64,000 bases of DNA from Chryseobacterium sp. LAM-KRS1 (GCF_013184525.1 NZ_JAAOIZ010000005.1:558001-622000); one strand, 5' to 3'. Shown: positions 1 through 9,233, numbered from the stretch's first letter. The notes: generated by a model from the letters alone, not told the origin. Numbers and translations: made by a program.

Positions 1-631
1 AAGTTTTTGCACCCTATTGTTCATCAATACAACTTTCGCCCAGACATTAGAAAAAATGATGTGGTTTAATGAACCTGAAAAATGGGAGATTAAGGGCAAT
101 ACATTGTCTATGTTTGTAACTCCGCAAAGTGATTATTGGAGAATCTCTCATTACGGCTTTACAGTAGATGATGCGCCTTTTTATTATACCACTTATGGTG
201 GTGAATTTGAAGCTAAAGTAAAAATAAACGGAAACTACAAGGCCAGATTTGATCAGATGGGTTTGATGCTGAGGGTGGATAAAGAAAACTACATCAAAGC
301 AGGGATCGAATTTGTAGACGGAAAGTATAATCTAAGTACGGTCGTTACTCATACGACGAGCGACTGGAGTGTCATTACCCTGGATAAAATCCCTTCAGCA
401 ATATGGATAAAGGCAGTAAGGAGACTGGATGCAGTAGAAGTATTTTATTCTTTCGACGATAAAAATTACATCATGATGCGTAACGCCCATCTACAGGACA
501 ATACTCCGGTAATGGTCGGGTTAATGGCTGCATGTCCTGACGGAGCAGGATTTAATGCTGTTTTCGAAAATTTTAAAGTTAAGCATTTACCCGATGAACG
601 ACGTTTACAATGGCTTGACAATCATCAATAA
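1..631 (+). CDS. Secreted DUF1349 (concanavalin-like) protein, 5' partial
   Basis: The reading frame is open to the first base of the window, so the start lies upstream. The first residues visible (…TLLFINTTFAQ) look like the hydrophobic end and cleavage site of a signal peptide, and the mature part starts close to the usual DUF1349 beginning (EKMMWFNEPEKW). The body matches the DUF1349 / 'regulation of enolase 1'-like family: about 200 residues, with WRISHYGF, the GEFEAKVKINGNY strand and DQMGLMLRVD, predicted to be a jelly-roll lectin-like fold. DUF1349 proteins are mostly cytosolic and of unknown function; a signal peptide here suggests a carbohydrate-binding role outside the cytoplasm, which is inference. 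A strong hairpin terminator follows 40 bp downstream. Confidence 0.8.
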   Translation, partial: SFCTLLFINTTFAQTLEKMMWFNEPEKWEIKGNTLSMFVTPQSDYWRISHYGFTVDDAPFYYTTYGGEFEAKVKINGNYKARFDQMGLMLRVDKENYIKAGIEFVDGKYNLSTVVTHTTSDWSVITLDKIPSAIWIKAVRRLDAVEVFYSFDDKNYIMMRNAHLQDNTPVMVGLMAACPDGAGFNAVFENFKVKHLPDERRLQWLDNHQ

Positions 632-670
632 CGATTGAGTTACATTTCAATATACAGTCAATTTTTTAAT

Positions 671-695
671 ACCTCCCATTTTTGGGAGGTTTTTC
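671..695 (+). terminator. Rho-independent terminator after DUF1349 gene
   Basis: An 8-bp perfect stem (ACCTCCCA / TGGGAGGT) with a TTTT loop is followed directly by a T run. It sits 40 bp after the stop codon of the DUF1349 gene. Confidence 0.85.
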
Positions 696-781
696 ATTGA
701 CATATTGATATTTCAGTTTCATTTTTTCAATAAATTTCAGAAAATATATGGTAGCAATTAGGAACTAAACTAAATATATGT

Positions 782-991
782 TTAACATTTTTTAAAGCTT
801 TTATAAAAAGCGATCTCGGAAGCCTTCTTGTTCTTGAACCTGATTGACAAAATAATTTTTCTTCCAATCCAGGTTTTCCCTACCTCATAGGTCCAGATTT
901 CATTATGCGGAAAATTAAAACCATCACCTATTTCTTCTACTATTTCACGACGTGTTTTTCCAAGCAAATGCTTAAATTTTTCTTTCATCAT
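782..991 (-). CDS. Small conserved hypothetical protein (69 aa)
   Basis: The start is placed at the double ATG around 986-991 because the longer frame adds 13 residues that do not look like the fold. The protein (MMKEKFKHLLGKTRREIVEEIG…) has an amphipathic helix with a 'LLGKTR.EIVEEIGDGFN' pattern followed by beta strands (IWTYEVGKTW, KIILSIRFKNKKASEI). This resembles short Bacteroidota proteins with a BamE/SmpA-like helix-turn-strand arrangement, but no signal peptide is present and the function is unknown. It stands alone on the minus strand. Confidence 0.6.
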   Translation of the reverse strand: MMKEKFKHLLGKTRREIVEEIGDGFNFPHNEIWTYEVGKTWIGRKIILSIRFKNKKASEIAFYKSFKKC

Positions 992-1485
992 TGTTTTGTG
1001 TTTGCTGATTAGCATCAAAAAAGAGACCAAAAATATAAGCTTACTTCCTTCTTAAAAATCCATATAAATAATTAGTATGCAATTGATTAAATATATATTA
1101 AACTAACACAATCTACATGAATATATTTAATCAAAAACTTTGCTTCATTAAATAAAAGATAAGGCTGAAAATCTCTTCAAGAGGTTTCCAGCCTTAAACA
1201 CTTGTACTTAAAAGTATGTTAAATATTGTTATGCTCTATAATTTATAAAGATTATCCTTCTAAAATGAACCTTATCGGGATTATAAAAGCAGTGTAACAA
1301 AAATAAGACTCCCTTACTTTTTATTAAAATAAATTGCATAGAATAAAAAGTCACAATACGTAGAAATAATTCTACATTAGCTATAGATTTTATTGGAAAC
1401 CGGTAATCAACCACAAACAATCATATAAAAAATTCTGAAAAAACTTTTTCCATCATTATTTATATATTTTGGTCAGGTTTTTGAA
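992..1485. other. AT-rich intergenic region
   Basis: No convincing gene is seen in these 490 bases. The stretch is very AT-rich. The only clear structure is a hairpin at 1161-1195. A 63-codon minus-strand frame at 1229-1420 has no recognisable composition or motif and is taken as chance. Confidence 0.6.
1161..1195 (-). terminator. Orphan hairpin, possible terminator or small RNA end
   Basis: AAGGCTG (1161-1167) pairs with CAGCCTT (1189-1195), and the stem continues inward through an AAA/TTT and CTC/GAG section. The minus-strand 3' flank is T-rich (ATCTTTTATTT). No protein gene on the minus strand lies close enough to explain it. Confidence 0.45.
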
Positions 1486-1893
1486 GTGAAAAATTTAAAT
1501 ACAAATGATAAAATTGGTTTAAAAAATTCTAAACAAATTAAAAACTATTGCCAGATTATGATTTTTGAAGATGAATCCCACTACCAATTGCAGGATAAGC
1601 ATAATTTATCATTTGTGAAAAATATCATTAATTTCCATGGAGATAAATCTCTTATATTAAATTCTCTGCAGAAAATAAGGAATTGTACTTTATGTGAAAT
1701 GAAGAAAAGAATTATTGATAAATATATTAGCGATTACTCCGTTCACCTCAATCAAGATATTGAAACCGAAGAGTTTCACACCATCACGGAAGTGTATAAG
1801 CTTTCACCTTCTTACGCGAGGCAGTCCTATCAAAAGGTATTAAAGGAAAACGAATATTTGCAGAGGCTTCTTTCCTCATTGAACATAGATTGA
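1486..1893 (+). CDS. Hypothetical protein (135 aa)
   Basis: The frame opens with GTG (MKNLNTNDK…); an internal ATG at residue 25 (MIFEDESHY) is an alternative. The protein is lysine- and asparagine-rich and mostly helical, with a CTLCEMKKRIIDKY segment holding two cysteines and a C-terminal helix (YARQSYQKVLKENEYLQRLLSSL). No signal peptide, membrane span or family was recognised. Its stop codon touches the stop codon of the convergent antiporter gene with no terminator between them, so the two transcripts probably overlap. Confidence 0.5.
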   Translation: MKNLNTNDKIGLKNSKQIKNYCQIMIFEDESHYQLQDKHNLSFVKNIINFHGDKSLILNSLQKIRNCTLCEMKKRIIDKYISDYSVHLNQDIETEEFHTITEVYKLSPSYARQSYQKVLKENEYLQRLLSSLNID

Positions 1894-3471
1894 TTAATGG
1901 GTATATCTTATTCTTTCTTCTTCAAGATCAATTCTCATCAGATGCTTTCTGATAATGTCTTCATCATAGCGGTCACCATGATTCTGATCTACCAGCCAGG
2001 TCCGTTGTTGGTTTAGGATATCCATGTATGCAGATTTAACTTCCGGAGAAATCCTGATCTGAGCATCATCTCCTATTTTTCCCTGCCACTTGTCATGTAT
2101 GTTCTGTAAGAAAGGGCTTGTCTTCAACATTTCTCCATAATTATTCGTGATATGTGCAAGCGTATATTGAGCCATTTCTCTTTTAATCTGTTCATCGGCT
2201 TCTTCATCCGGAAGATGATCATTAAAGGAGGGTATATTTACTTTTCTGATTATAAAAGGCAGGGTCAGGCCCTGAAGCAGTAATGTGGTCAATATAACAA
2301 TGAAAGTAATAAATAAAATCAGGTTCCGCTGAGGAAAATCAGGACCACCAGGGTATAACTTAATAGGTATTGAAAGTGCTGCTGCTAAAGAAACTACCCC
2401 ACGCATTCCCGTCCATCCCATGATTAATGGAGCTTTGAATCCGGGGCTTCTCTTATCCGCTACCGTAATATAATTTCTGGCAATAAGAGTAATGATCACG
2501 GCTCCGTAAGCAGACAAAATCCTGACAACTATCAACACACCCGTTATTAAAAGGCCATATCCTATTGCTGCAGAAAGACTTACTCCTTCCAGTCCTGAAG
2601 TAATTTCAGGAAGGTCTAATCCGATCAGCACAAACACCAAACCGTTTAATACAAAGGCGAAACTTTCCCAAACATTGATTCCCCGTAAACGTGATGAAGC
2701 ACTTAATACACGATGCCTGTGATTAGAGAGTAGCAGGCCGCCGCTCACTACCGCAAGTACACCGGAACTGTGCACTTCTTCAGCACAGATGTACATGATG
2801 TAAGGAGCCACAATTGTAAGAATGGTATCCATGTTGGCATCTGTAGGCAGATATTTATGGCACTCCATGAAAATCCATCCTATGACCAGGCCGATTCCGA
2901 GTCCTCCTACAACCATCCAGGAAAAGCTTAACGCCGCTTCATGCCATACAAATTGCCCGGTAGCTACAGCTACCATTGCAAAACGTAATATAATAAGAGA
3001 AGAAGCATCGTTTAAAAGGCTCTCTCCTTCCAGGATTGATGACATCCTTTTGGGAACTTTCACAAATTTAAGAATGGCACCTGCACTTACAGCATCCGGC
3101 GGAGAAACAATTCCTCCCAGCAAAAACCCTAATGCCAAAGAAAATCCGGGTATGAAATAATTCGCTACAAAAGCGACGGAAATTGCAGTAAGAAAAACAA
3201 CAACGAAGGCAAAACTTCCGATAATGCGCCGCCATTTCCATAATTCCTTCCAGGAAATAGACCAGGCTGCCTCATAAAGCAAGGGTGGAAGAAAAATGAT
3301 AAAGATAAGTTCCGGATCCACCTTTATGGCGGGAATACCGGGAATAAAACTAATCAGTAATCCTGCAATTACCAAAAGAACAGGATAAGCCACCTTTATT
3401 TTATTGGCCAGCATTATAAGTAATACGATAGCAACAATAAGTGACAGATAAAAGGGGAAATTTTCAATCAT
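1894..3471 (-). CDS. Na+/H+ antiporter, CPA1 family
   Basis: This 525-residue inner-membrane protein exchanges Na+ (or K+) for protons. About 12 hydrophobic helices fill the first 415 residues, followed by a roughly 110-residue cytosolic tail (DHLPDEEADEQIKREM…RIRYTH). CPA1 signatures are present: FLPPLLYEAAWSI, GGIVSPPDAVSAGAI and GESLLNDASSLI, the last with the Asn-Asp ion-binding pair, plus GMRGVVSLAAALSIP. It is closest in layout to the bacterial NhaP/YjcE type. A paralog of the same length and order of motifs lies at 39322-40905. Which cation it carries cannot be read from sequence. Confidence 0.93.
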   Translation of the reverse strand: MIENFPFYLSLIVAIVLLIMLANKIKVAYPVLLVIAGLLISFIPGIPAIKVDPELIFIIFLPPLLYEAAWSISWKELWKWRRIIGSFAFVVVFLTAISVAFVANYFIPGFSLALGFLLGGIVSPPDAVSAGAILKFVKVPKRMSSILEGESLLNDASSLIILRFAMVAVATGQFVWHEAALSFSWMVVGGLGIGLVIGWIFMECHKYLPTDANMDTILTIVAPYIMYICAEEVHSSGVLAVVSGGLLLSNHRHRVLSASSRLRGINVWESFAFVLNGLVFVLIGLDLPEITSGLEGVSLSAAIGYGLLITGVLIVVRILSAYGAVIITLIARNYITVADKRSPGFKAPLIMGWTGMRGVVSLAAALSIPIKLYPGGPDFPQRNLILFITFIVILTTLLLQGLTLPFIIRKVNIPSFNDHLPDEEADEQIKREMAQYTLAHITNNYGEMLKTSPFLQNIHDKWQGKIGDDAQIRISPEVKSAYMDILNQQRTWLVDQNHGDRYDEDIIRKHLMRIDLEEERIRYTH

Positions 3472-3825
3472 TTTATCATGTTTAGAAATACAATGATAAT
3501 GATTTGCTGACTTTTAATCCAAAAAAAAATTGAATTTATAAAACGTTTACAAGAGGTCATTCCTTAAAAAACCTAACATTTGTTTCTATTTCATCGCTTT
3601 TAAAACCGTAAAACAGAAATCACTGTTGATGATAAGAATTCCTTGGTCCGTTGATATTATTTAGAAGATATTCAAATTTAAAAAAGAGCTTTTTTAATCA
3701 GAGTGTAAAGAATATATTTTTCATGATCGCTTATAACGATTTATATTATCAAAAATAAACGTTTTTCAAATTGAAAATTTATCTGGAAATTTGTATAATC
3801 CTTTATGGTTATGAAGTAAAGGAAT
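3472..3825. other. Divergent intergenic region, antiporter / MFS
   Basis: This 354-base AT-rich spacer must hold promoters for both flanking genes. No TANNTTTG box with a matching TTG was found, and no clear operator. AAACGTTT-type short palindromes occur near 3541 and 3758 but are too short to interpret. Confidence 0.5.
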
Positions 3826-5034
3826 ATGTATCCCATGAACTTATCTGAAAAAGCAGAAAGAAAAAGCAAACGTTTTCATTACATTAAATTATGTATTTTT
3901 CTTTCCGGATTATCTGTATTTGCCCAACTTTATCTTTTCCAACCATTGCTTCCTTTGGTAGCAGATCATTTCCATACGACCGTAGGAGACAGCTCTTTGC
4001 TCGTTTCTTCTTCTACAATAGGAATGGCAGCAGGCCTTTTTTTCTTTGCTTTTAATGCAGACAGCTATTCAAGAAAGGGATTAATGGCATTTTCCCTTAT
4101 GTCTTCAGCTATTCTCACTATTATTTCTGCATGGATTCCAAGTCTTACCGTATTGATATTCATTGGCATTCTAAAAGGTTTTGTGATTTCCGGTGTGTCC
4201 GCGGTAGCTCTGGCCTATCTCACCGAGGAGGTCCATACATCTGTGGTTGGCCTGGCTATCAGTATGTATCTTAGCGGGAATACAATAGGAGGAATGAGCG
4301 GAAGAATATTGGCGACACTTCTTTCAGGAGAATGGGGTTGGCAGAAAGCAGTCCTGATCATAGGCATCGAGAGCCTGATCCTGGGCTTACTATTCTGGAG
4401 GCTTTTTCCCGGATCAAAATTTTTCAATCCGCAAAAAGTAGATTATCACCTTAAAATAAAACAGATGAAGAGATTCCTTACAGACTCTTATATGCTAAGG
4501 TTGTATTTTGTTGCGGCGCTGTTGATGGGAGCTTTTGTAAGTGTATATAATTATCTTACATTCCGTTTGGAAGCCGCTCCATTCTCGCTCAATCATTTTT
4601 ATATTGCATTTATATTTTTGATGTATACATTCGGAGTGTTCGGAACGATGATTACCAGCCGTTTATCAAAGAGAACGGAACAGAAGAATATTCTGAAAGG
4701 ATCAATATTATTTATGATTGCCGGCGTTATCCTTCTTCTTTCGGAAAATATCTACATTGTTATTTTCGGACTCGGATTATTTACACTTTCTTTTTTTGCG
4801 GCCCATACTATGGCGAGCCAAATGACAGCGCTCCGTGCAAAAGAAGGAAAATCTTCTGCAACTTCTATGTATTGGCTATTTTATTATTTTGGTTCCAGTA
4901 TTCTAGGGAGTGGCACCGGTTATTTACTACACGGCACTTCGTGGAGTTATTTTATCATATTCCTTATTGTAGCTATACTTACAGCCTTTCTGCTTGCATC
5001 CTTAAAATTTAACAATATCCACAAAGTATCGTAA
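3826..5034 (+). CDS. MFS transporter, YnfM-like
   Basis: A 402-residue protein with 12 predicted transmembrane helices and the major facilitator layout: a short cytosolic N-terminus, the loop 2-3 region (NADSYSRKGLMAFSL) in the place of motif A, and a central loop around residues 195-220. The pattern (QLYLFQPLLPLVADHFHTTVGDSSLLVSSSTIGMAAG) matches the YnfM/YgaY drug-efflux-like branch. Substrate is unknown. A second ATG three codons downstream (MNLSEK) is an equally possible start. It stands alone with its own upstream region. Confidence 0.88.
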   Translation: MYPMNLSEKAERKSKRFHYIKLCIFLSGLSVFAQLYLFQPLLPLVADHFHTTVGDSSLLVSSSTIGMAAGLFFFAFNADSYSRKGLMAFSLMSSAILTIISAWIPSLTVLIFIGILKGFVISGVSAVALAYLTEEVHTSVVGLAISMYLSGNTIGGMSGRILATLLSGEWGWQKAVLIIGIESLILGLLFWRLFPGSKFFNPQKVDYHLKIKQMKRFLTDSYMLRLYFVAALLMGAFVSVYNYLTFRLEAAPFSLNHFYIAFIFLMYTFGVFGTMITSRLSKRTEQKNILKGSILFMIAGVILLLSENIYIVIFGLGLFTLSFFAAHTMASQMTALRAKEGKSSATSMYWLFYYFGSSILGSGTGYLLHGTSWSYFIIFLIVAILTAFLLASLKFNNIHKVS

Positions 5035-5192
5035 GTAAAAATCATTTATTTCAAGTAATATTTTATAATCCATAAATATTAGCCTAATACATTAACATAT
5101 ATTTAAATAAAATATATTCTGTCAGGCATAGTATTTGCAACTCTATTTATTAACACACATCATTTTTAATAACCTCCTTAACACTAAATATT

Positions 5193-5597
5193 ATGAACGT
5201 TGCAGACTTAAAGATTAGAAATTTAGTTGAGTACAAAAATCAAATTTTCACAATCACAGAGATCTTCCAAAATAATGCAAAAGATTATTTTGTAAAAATT
5301 GAAAATGATATCCAAAGTATCTCTGCCCCGGCTGATGCCATCAATCCAATCCAGATCACTGAAGAATGGCTGGAAGAATTCGGTTTTTCAAGAACATACA
5401 GTTCTGAACAACGCATCCGGTATGAGCGACCGGAAGAGTTTATTAAATATGACATCGATCTGAGCCCCAAAAAAATCGTAGAAGGTTTAAAGATTTACGG
5501 CAACTCAATCCGGTGCAGATACATTCATGAGTTTCAGAATATTTTTTCATGCCTTTTCGGAAAAGAGGCCTTTACACGAATGCAATATCACCAATAA
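5193..5597 (+). CDS. Phage/mobile-type hypothetical protein (134 aa)
   Basis: The N-terminal part (LKIRNLVEYKNQIFTITEI) and the C-terminal CRYIHEFQNIFSCLFGKEAF match the pattern of a Bacteroidota protein family often found in prophages, in which the C-terminus reads 'Y.H.LQNLYFALTGEEL'. The middle holds PIQITEEWLEEFGF, also typical. No catalytic motif is known for it. No other phage genes flank it here, so it is a stand-alone remnant or domesticated copy. A strong terminator follows. Confidence 0.6.
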   Translation: MNVADLKIRNLVEYKNQIFTITEIFQNNAKDYFVKIENDIQSISAPADAINPIQITEEWLEEFGFSRTYSSEQRIRYERPEEFIKYDIDLSPKKIVEGLKIYGNSIRCRYIHEFQNIFSCLFGKEAFTRMQYHQ

Positions 5598-5620
5598 TGT
5601 AAACATAACAACTATATATA

Positions 5621-5654
5621 AATCCACAGCTTTCTGAAGCTGTGGATTTTTTTG
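5621..5654 (+). terminator. Bidirectional terminator
   Basis: A perfect 12-bp stem (AATCCACAGCTT / AAGCTGTGGATT, loop TCTG) is followed by a run of T on the plus strand and a T/A-rich flank on the minus strand. It lies between the convergent 5193-5597 gene and the epoxide-hydrolase-like gene and can serve both. Confidence 0.9.
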
Positions 5655-5671
5655 TTTCTGTTTTATCCCAT

Positions 5672-6952
5672 TTATTTTCTTAAAGGCTTAAATGCCGACC
5701 GGAGTTCCTGTGCAAAAATCTGGGGCTCTTCCCAGGATGCAAAGTGTCCTCCTTTTGTAACTTCATTAAAATACATCAGGTTAGGATATGCCTTTTCTGC
5801 CCATGTTTTGGGAGCCTGATAAATTTCTCCGGGAAATACAGTAATGGCTACAGCCACTTTGATGTCTCTTGTTTTCTGCTCTACGACATTAAAATTGTTA
5901 TTATTATTTTCCCAGTATAGTTGTGCAGATGAAACAGCGGTATCCGTGAACCAATATAAACTGATATCATCAAGCATCTCATCTTTCGTCAGGGATTTTT
6001 CAGCATTTCCACCACTGTATGTCCATTCATTGAATTTATCCAGGAAAAAAGAGGCTAGTCCTGCAGGTGAATCTGTTAGTCCATAACCAAGTGTCTGAGG
6101 ACGTGTTACCATCATTGCAGCATAACCACCGCCGCGGGTATATAATTTATTCAATGAGGCAAAAGCTGCTTTTTCTTTTTCTGACAGACTTTCAGGTGCC
6201 GGGCCTCCCGCTTTTAGAATATCAGCTATTTCTGCAGGCACAGTTGCAGGCATATTGACATGGATTCCCAGAAGCCCTTCCGGAGCCTGACGGCCCATCG
6301 CATCGGCAATAACCGCACCCCAATCTCCTCCCTGGGCTACATAATGATGATAACCCAGACGTTTCATCAGAACATCCCAGCTTTTGCCTATCCTTTCAAC
6401 ACCCCAACCTGTTGTTTTAGGTTTTTCTGAAAACCCGTAACCAGGCATAGAAGGAATTATTACATCAAAAGCATCTTCAGCTTTTCCACCATATTTTACA
6501 GGATCTGTAAGAGGTTCAATGGCTTTTAATTCTTCAAATACAGACCCTGGCCAGCCATGCGTAATAATCAAAGGCATTGCATTTTTATATTTCGACCGTA
6601 CATGAATGAAATGAATATCCAACCCATCTATTTTAGTTATATACTGTGGATAGGCATTTAGTTTATTTTCCGCCTTATGCCAGTCATAACTATTTCCCCA
6701 GTATTTTACAAGATCCTGAATCTGGTTTAGTCTCACTCCTTGTGACTGGTCTGTTACCGTCTCTTTACCTGGCCATCTGGTCGCATTGATCCGCTGGCGA
6801 AGTTCTTTGATGGCAGCTTCGGGAATACGTACATGGTAAGGGCGGATGGTTTCAGTTTCTTTTGTTGTATTCTGTGCAAAAGATGTTGCTGATAATAACA
6901 TAAATACACCTGCAGTAATAGTCGTTTTTAAATTGTTTGCTTTTGTTTCCAT
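5672..6952 (-). CDS. Secreted epoxide hydrolase-like alpha/beta hydrolase
   Basis: A 426-residue exported enzyme. A signal peptide (…VFMLLSATSFAQ) is followed by the epoxide hydrolase N-terminal domain (PYHVRIPEAAIKELRQRINATRWP) and an alpha/beta hydrolase core. The oxyanion HGWPGS, the nucleophile motif GGDWGAV with its aspartate, and the C-terminal GGHFASWEEP with the catalytic histidine are all present, so an epoxide hydrolase of the EHN type is well supported. Members of this family also act on other substrates, so the true substrate is open. A well-formed promoter lies just upstream at 6995-7025. Confidence 0.9.
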   Translation of the reverse strand: METKANNLKTTITAGVFMLLSATSFAQNTTKETETIRPYHVRIPEAAIKELRQRINATRWPGKETVTDQSQGVRLNQIQDLVKYWGNSYDWHKAENKLNAYPQYITKIDGLDIHFIHVRSKYKNAMPLIITHGWPGSVFEELKAIEPLTDPVKYGGKAEDAFDVIIPSMPGYGFSEKPKTTGWGVERIGKSWDVLMKRLGYHHYVAQGGDWGAVIADAMGRQAPEGLLGIHVNMPATVPAEIADILKAGGPAPESLSEKEKAAFASLNKLYTRGGGYAAMMVTRPQTLGYGLTDSPAGLASFFLDKFNEWTYSGGNAEKSLTKDEMLDDISLYWFTDTAVSSAQLYWENNNNNFNVVEQKTRDIKVAVAITVFPGEIYQAPKTWAEKAYPNLMYFNEVTKGGHFASWEEPQIFAQELRSAFKPLRK

Positions 6953-7308
6953 TGTTTTGATTTTAAGAAGTTGATTTTTTAATTATTTTTTCGGCAAATG
7001 TATTGTGCTGCTTGTCGCAGATCAATCATCATCAGGTCCAATAAGACTAAACGAACGATAAACCGGTCATTTCAAAACTTAAAATCTACACCTGCTTTTT
7101 GAGTACTTATTCTGATCATTATTTTCAGCTCTAATCATAGTATATCCTTCAAAATTGTTCTTCCTAAAACCCCTGAAAATATCCCTGATCCTATTTGCCC
7201 GCCTCATCCTCCAAAATGTCTGTTTCACCCTTATGAAGCTGGTAACCGAAGAAGATTCAGACTTTCTTTGCAAAGTATTTCAACAATTATTAACTAAAAT
7301 TTACACTC
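6953..7308. other. Divergent intergenic region, EHN hydrolase / ohr
   Basis: The minus-strand promoter at 6995-7025 is the only feature that can be supported. Just before ohr there is a perfect CTTTGCAAAG palindrome at about 7262-7271, which might be an operator. A 64-codon minus-strand frame at 7079-7273 is basic and unlike a real protein. Confidence 0.5.
6995..7025 (-). promoter_or_regulatory. Bacteroidota-type promoter for the EHN hydrolase
   Basis: On the minus strand a TTG (7023-7025) is followed after 20 bases by TACATTTG (6995-7002), matching the Bacteroidota consensus TTG-N19/20-TANNTTTG. The -7 box is 43 bp upstream of the ATG. A small inverted repeat (CTGC-GACAA-GCAG) lies in the spacer. 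Confidence 0.6.
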
Positions 7309-7743
7309 ATGAACAATGATCAAAAAACAGCAGAAATAGAAAAAGTACTCTATACTGCAAAAACAAAAACTACGGGAGGACGACAAGGCAACGCTAAAAG
7401 TGATGATGGAAATCTGGATCTGTTGTTATCTCCTCCGGGATCAAAAATGGCGGGGACAAATCCGGAACAGTTATTTGCTGCAGGCTGGTCTGCCTGCTAT
7501 ATCGGAGCTTTAGGTCTTGCTGCCAAAAAATTGGGAGTACTTATTCCTTCTGAGACTTATGTGGATGCCGAAGTAGATCTGGGAATGAATGGGGAAGACT
7601 TCCTTTTACAGGCCCGGCTTTCCGTTAGTCTTCCTGGTTTGGAAAGAGAGATTGCACGGCAATTAACAGAACTCGCTCATCAGACCTGCCCCTATTCCAA
7701 GGCAATACACGGCAATATCAAGGTAAGTACTACCCTTGTTTAA
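7309..7743 (+). CDS. ohr: Organic hydroperoxide reductase (Ohr/OsmC family)
   Basis: A 144-residue thiol peroxidase that reduces organic hydroperoxides. Both redox cysteines are in place (GWSACYIGAL and HQTCPYSKAI), and the N-terminal LYTAKTKTTGGRQGNAKSDDGNLDL is the Ohr signature. Length is normal for Ohr. No OhrR-type regulator gene is adjacent. The gene ends at a bidirectional terminator shared with the convergent serine hydrolase gene. Confidence 0.92.
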   Translation: MNNDQKTAEIEKVLYTAKTKTTGGRQGNAKSDDGNLDLLLSPPGSKMAGTNPEQLFAAGWSACYIGALGLAAKKLGVLIPSETYVDAEVDLGMNGEDFLLQARLSVSLPGLEREIARQLTELAHQTCPYSKAIHGNIKVSTTLV

Positions 7744-7750
7744 AAAAGAA

Positions 7751-7782
7751 AATCCACAATATTGAAGTTGTGGATTTTTTTA
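7751..7782 (+). terminator. Bidirectional terminator between ohr and serine hydrolase
   Basis: Stem AATCCACAA (7751-7759) pairs with TTGTGGATT (7768-7776), loop of 8, with T runs on both strands. The arms resemble those of the terminator at 5621-5654. Confidence 0.85.
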
Positions 7783-7790
7783 GAATTTAA

Positions 7791-9113
7791 TCAATTTACC
7801 CTTTTAGTTTTAAGATGTAATCCATCCGATATCATCTCGAGCTCATAAACTCCTGTATCTTTGTTTAAGGTAAATATCAGTCCGTCATTTGAGGCAGGAT
7901 CAAAAAAGAATGTAAATTCAGAATCAGGGACACCTTCTGAGGTCTCGCCATCTTTGTTAGTAATGTACAATTTTCCCTCCTTAATGGTAATGACTAAATA
8001 TTGAGATTGGTCGATTTCGAGAATGTATTTTCCTTCATACCGCTTCATTACATTTTCAGATAGACTAATCTTTTGTCTTTTTATTGCTCGAGGAACATGG
8101 TATGCTTTTCCTTCAAATATCTTCACGATATCTTGTGTCACCTGTTGAAAAGGAACTCCGGTGTAGTTGCTTAGAAAAATGAAATCAAATCCGGTTTTCC
8201 GGTTTTTATAAAAATAAGCCCGGTATCCAGGTCTGCCGCCAGCTTGTGCCAATACATCATTTTCGTCAAACAATTCTTTAATAAGATCTTTTTGAAGATG
8301 TTTACCATTAAAACCTTCTTGGGAGAAATGGAAAAGATCATCAATCGTTGAGGCGTAATTGCCGGTTTCAAACCGATCGAGTTCCTTTGCAGAAGCTTTA
8401 ATTATTTTCCCATCTTCTATATCAAATCCATTCACAAAATTTTTAATCGGACTCTTACCATTATATTCATTGGTATTGTGAAGACCAATAGGGTCAAATA
8501 TTTCTTTTTTTATGAATTTTAGATAACCCTCAGAAGCTACTTTGTTAATAATGTTATGCAATAATAAAAATCCAATATTGGAGTATAATGTCTGGGATCC
8601 GGGTTCAAATAAAAGTTTTTCCTTTTTAGCCAATTCAATGATCTGGTCGCCGGATAATTTATCAAACTTTTCATAATCTGTAATTTCCCTTGGTAAGCCA
8701 GACTGATGCTGCATAAGATGGTGGATGGTGATTTTTTCTCCTTCCGGAAAACCAGACAAAAACTTTGACAAATGATCGTTAAGCGATATTTTGTTCTGTT
8801 CTACCAATTTCAGGATTCCATATTTTACAAAAACCTTTGAAACAGAAGCAATAATAAATGTACTGTTTCTATTGATCAGCATATCCTTAGGTCCGTTTTG
8901 TAAATTGTATGTTTTATTGAGAAGCACCACTCCATTTTTTGCAATTATAACATTTCCATTAAACTGCCTTAGAGCTGTAAGAGATGAAAAATATTCATCT
9001 GCTTCCTTTTTTATTGTAGTATTTTCCACACCTACATTTAGCTGCGAACCTTCCTGGCTAAAACCCAGTGAAAAGAACAGTAAAAAAAGCATCAGCGAAA
9101 ATTGATATTTCAT
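7791..9113 (-). CDS. Secreted serine hydrolase, beta-lactamase class C / EstB family
   Basis: A 440-residue exported protein with a signal peptide (MKYQFSLMLFLLFFSLGFSQ). The serine hydrolase domain shows the SxxK nucleophile motif S90-V-S-K93, the YSN motif at 178-180 and a GGRPG stretch in place of the KTG/HxG box. After about residue 335 comes a small C-terminal beta domain (RYEGKYILEIDQSQYLVI) typical of D-aminopeptidase or esterase relatives. Members are penicillin-binding proteins, peptidases or esterases, so substrate cannot be fixed. The gene is monocistronic. Confidence 0.88.
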   Translation of the reverse strand: MKYQFSLMLFLLFFSLGFSQEGSQLNVGVENTTIKKEADEYFSSLTALRQFNGNVIIAKNGVVLLNKTYNLQNGPKDMLINRNSTFIIASVSKVFVKYGILKLVEQNKISLNDHLSKFLSGFPEGEKITIHHLMQHQSGLPREITDYEKFDKLSGDQIIELAKKEKLLFEPGSQTLYSNIGFLLLHNIINKVASEGYLKFIKKEIFDPIGLHNTNEYNGKSPIKNFVNGFDIEDGKIIKASAKELDRFETGNYASTIDDLFHFSQEGFNGKHLQKDLIKELFDENDVLAQAGGRPGYRAYFYKNRKTGFDFIFLSNYTGVPFQQVTQDIVKIFEGKAYHVPRAIKRQKISLSENVMKRYEGKYILEIDQSQYLVITIKEGKLYITNKDGETSEGVPDSEFTFFFDPASNDGLIFTLNKDTGVYELEMISDGLHLKTKRVN

Positions 9114-9233
9114 AATTATTGGTTTTTTGGTGGTAAGGCTTTACGAATAATCCGATTTAAAGTTAGAAAAATATAGTAATAAGTTTATTTTTTTTACCTG
9201 TACCCAGCCTTATCCAAATCCTCTATTTTGATA

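Noticed and set aside
1229..1420. 63-codon minus-strand frame upstream of the orphan hairpin
   Set aside because: Composition is typical of AT-rich noise, no motif and no likely start context; it is kept only as a possible small-RNA region.
7079..7273. 64-codon minus-strand frame in the EHN/ohr spacer
   Set aside because: Strongly basic, no recognisable fold, and it lies across a regulatory spacer.
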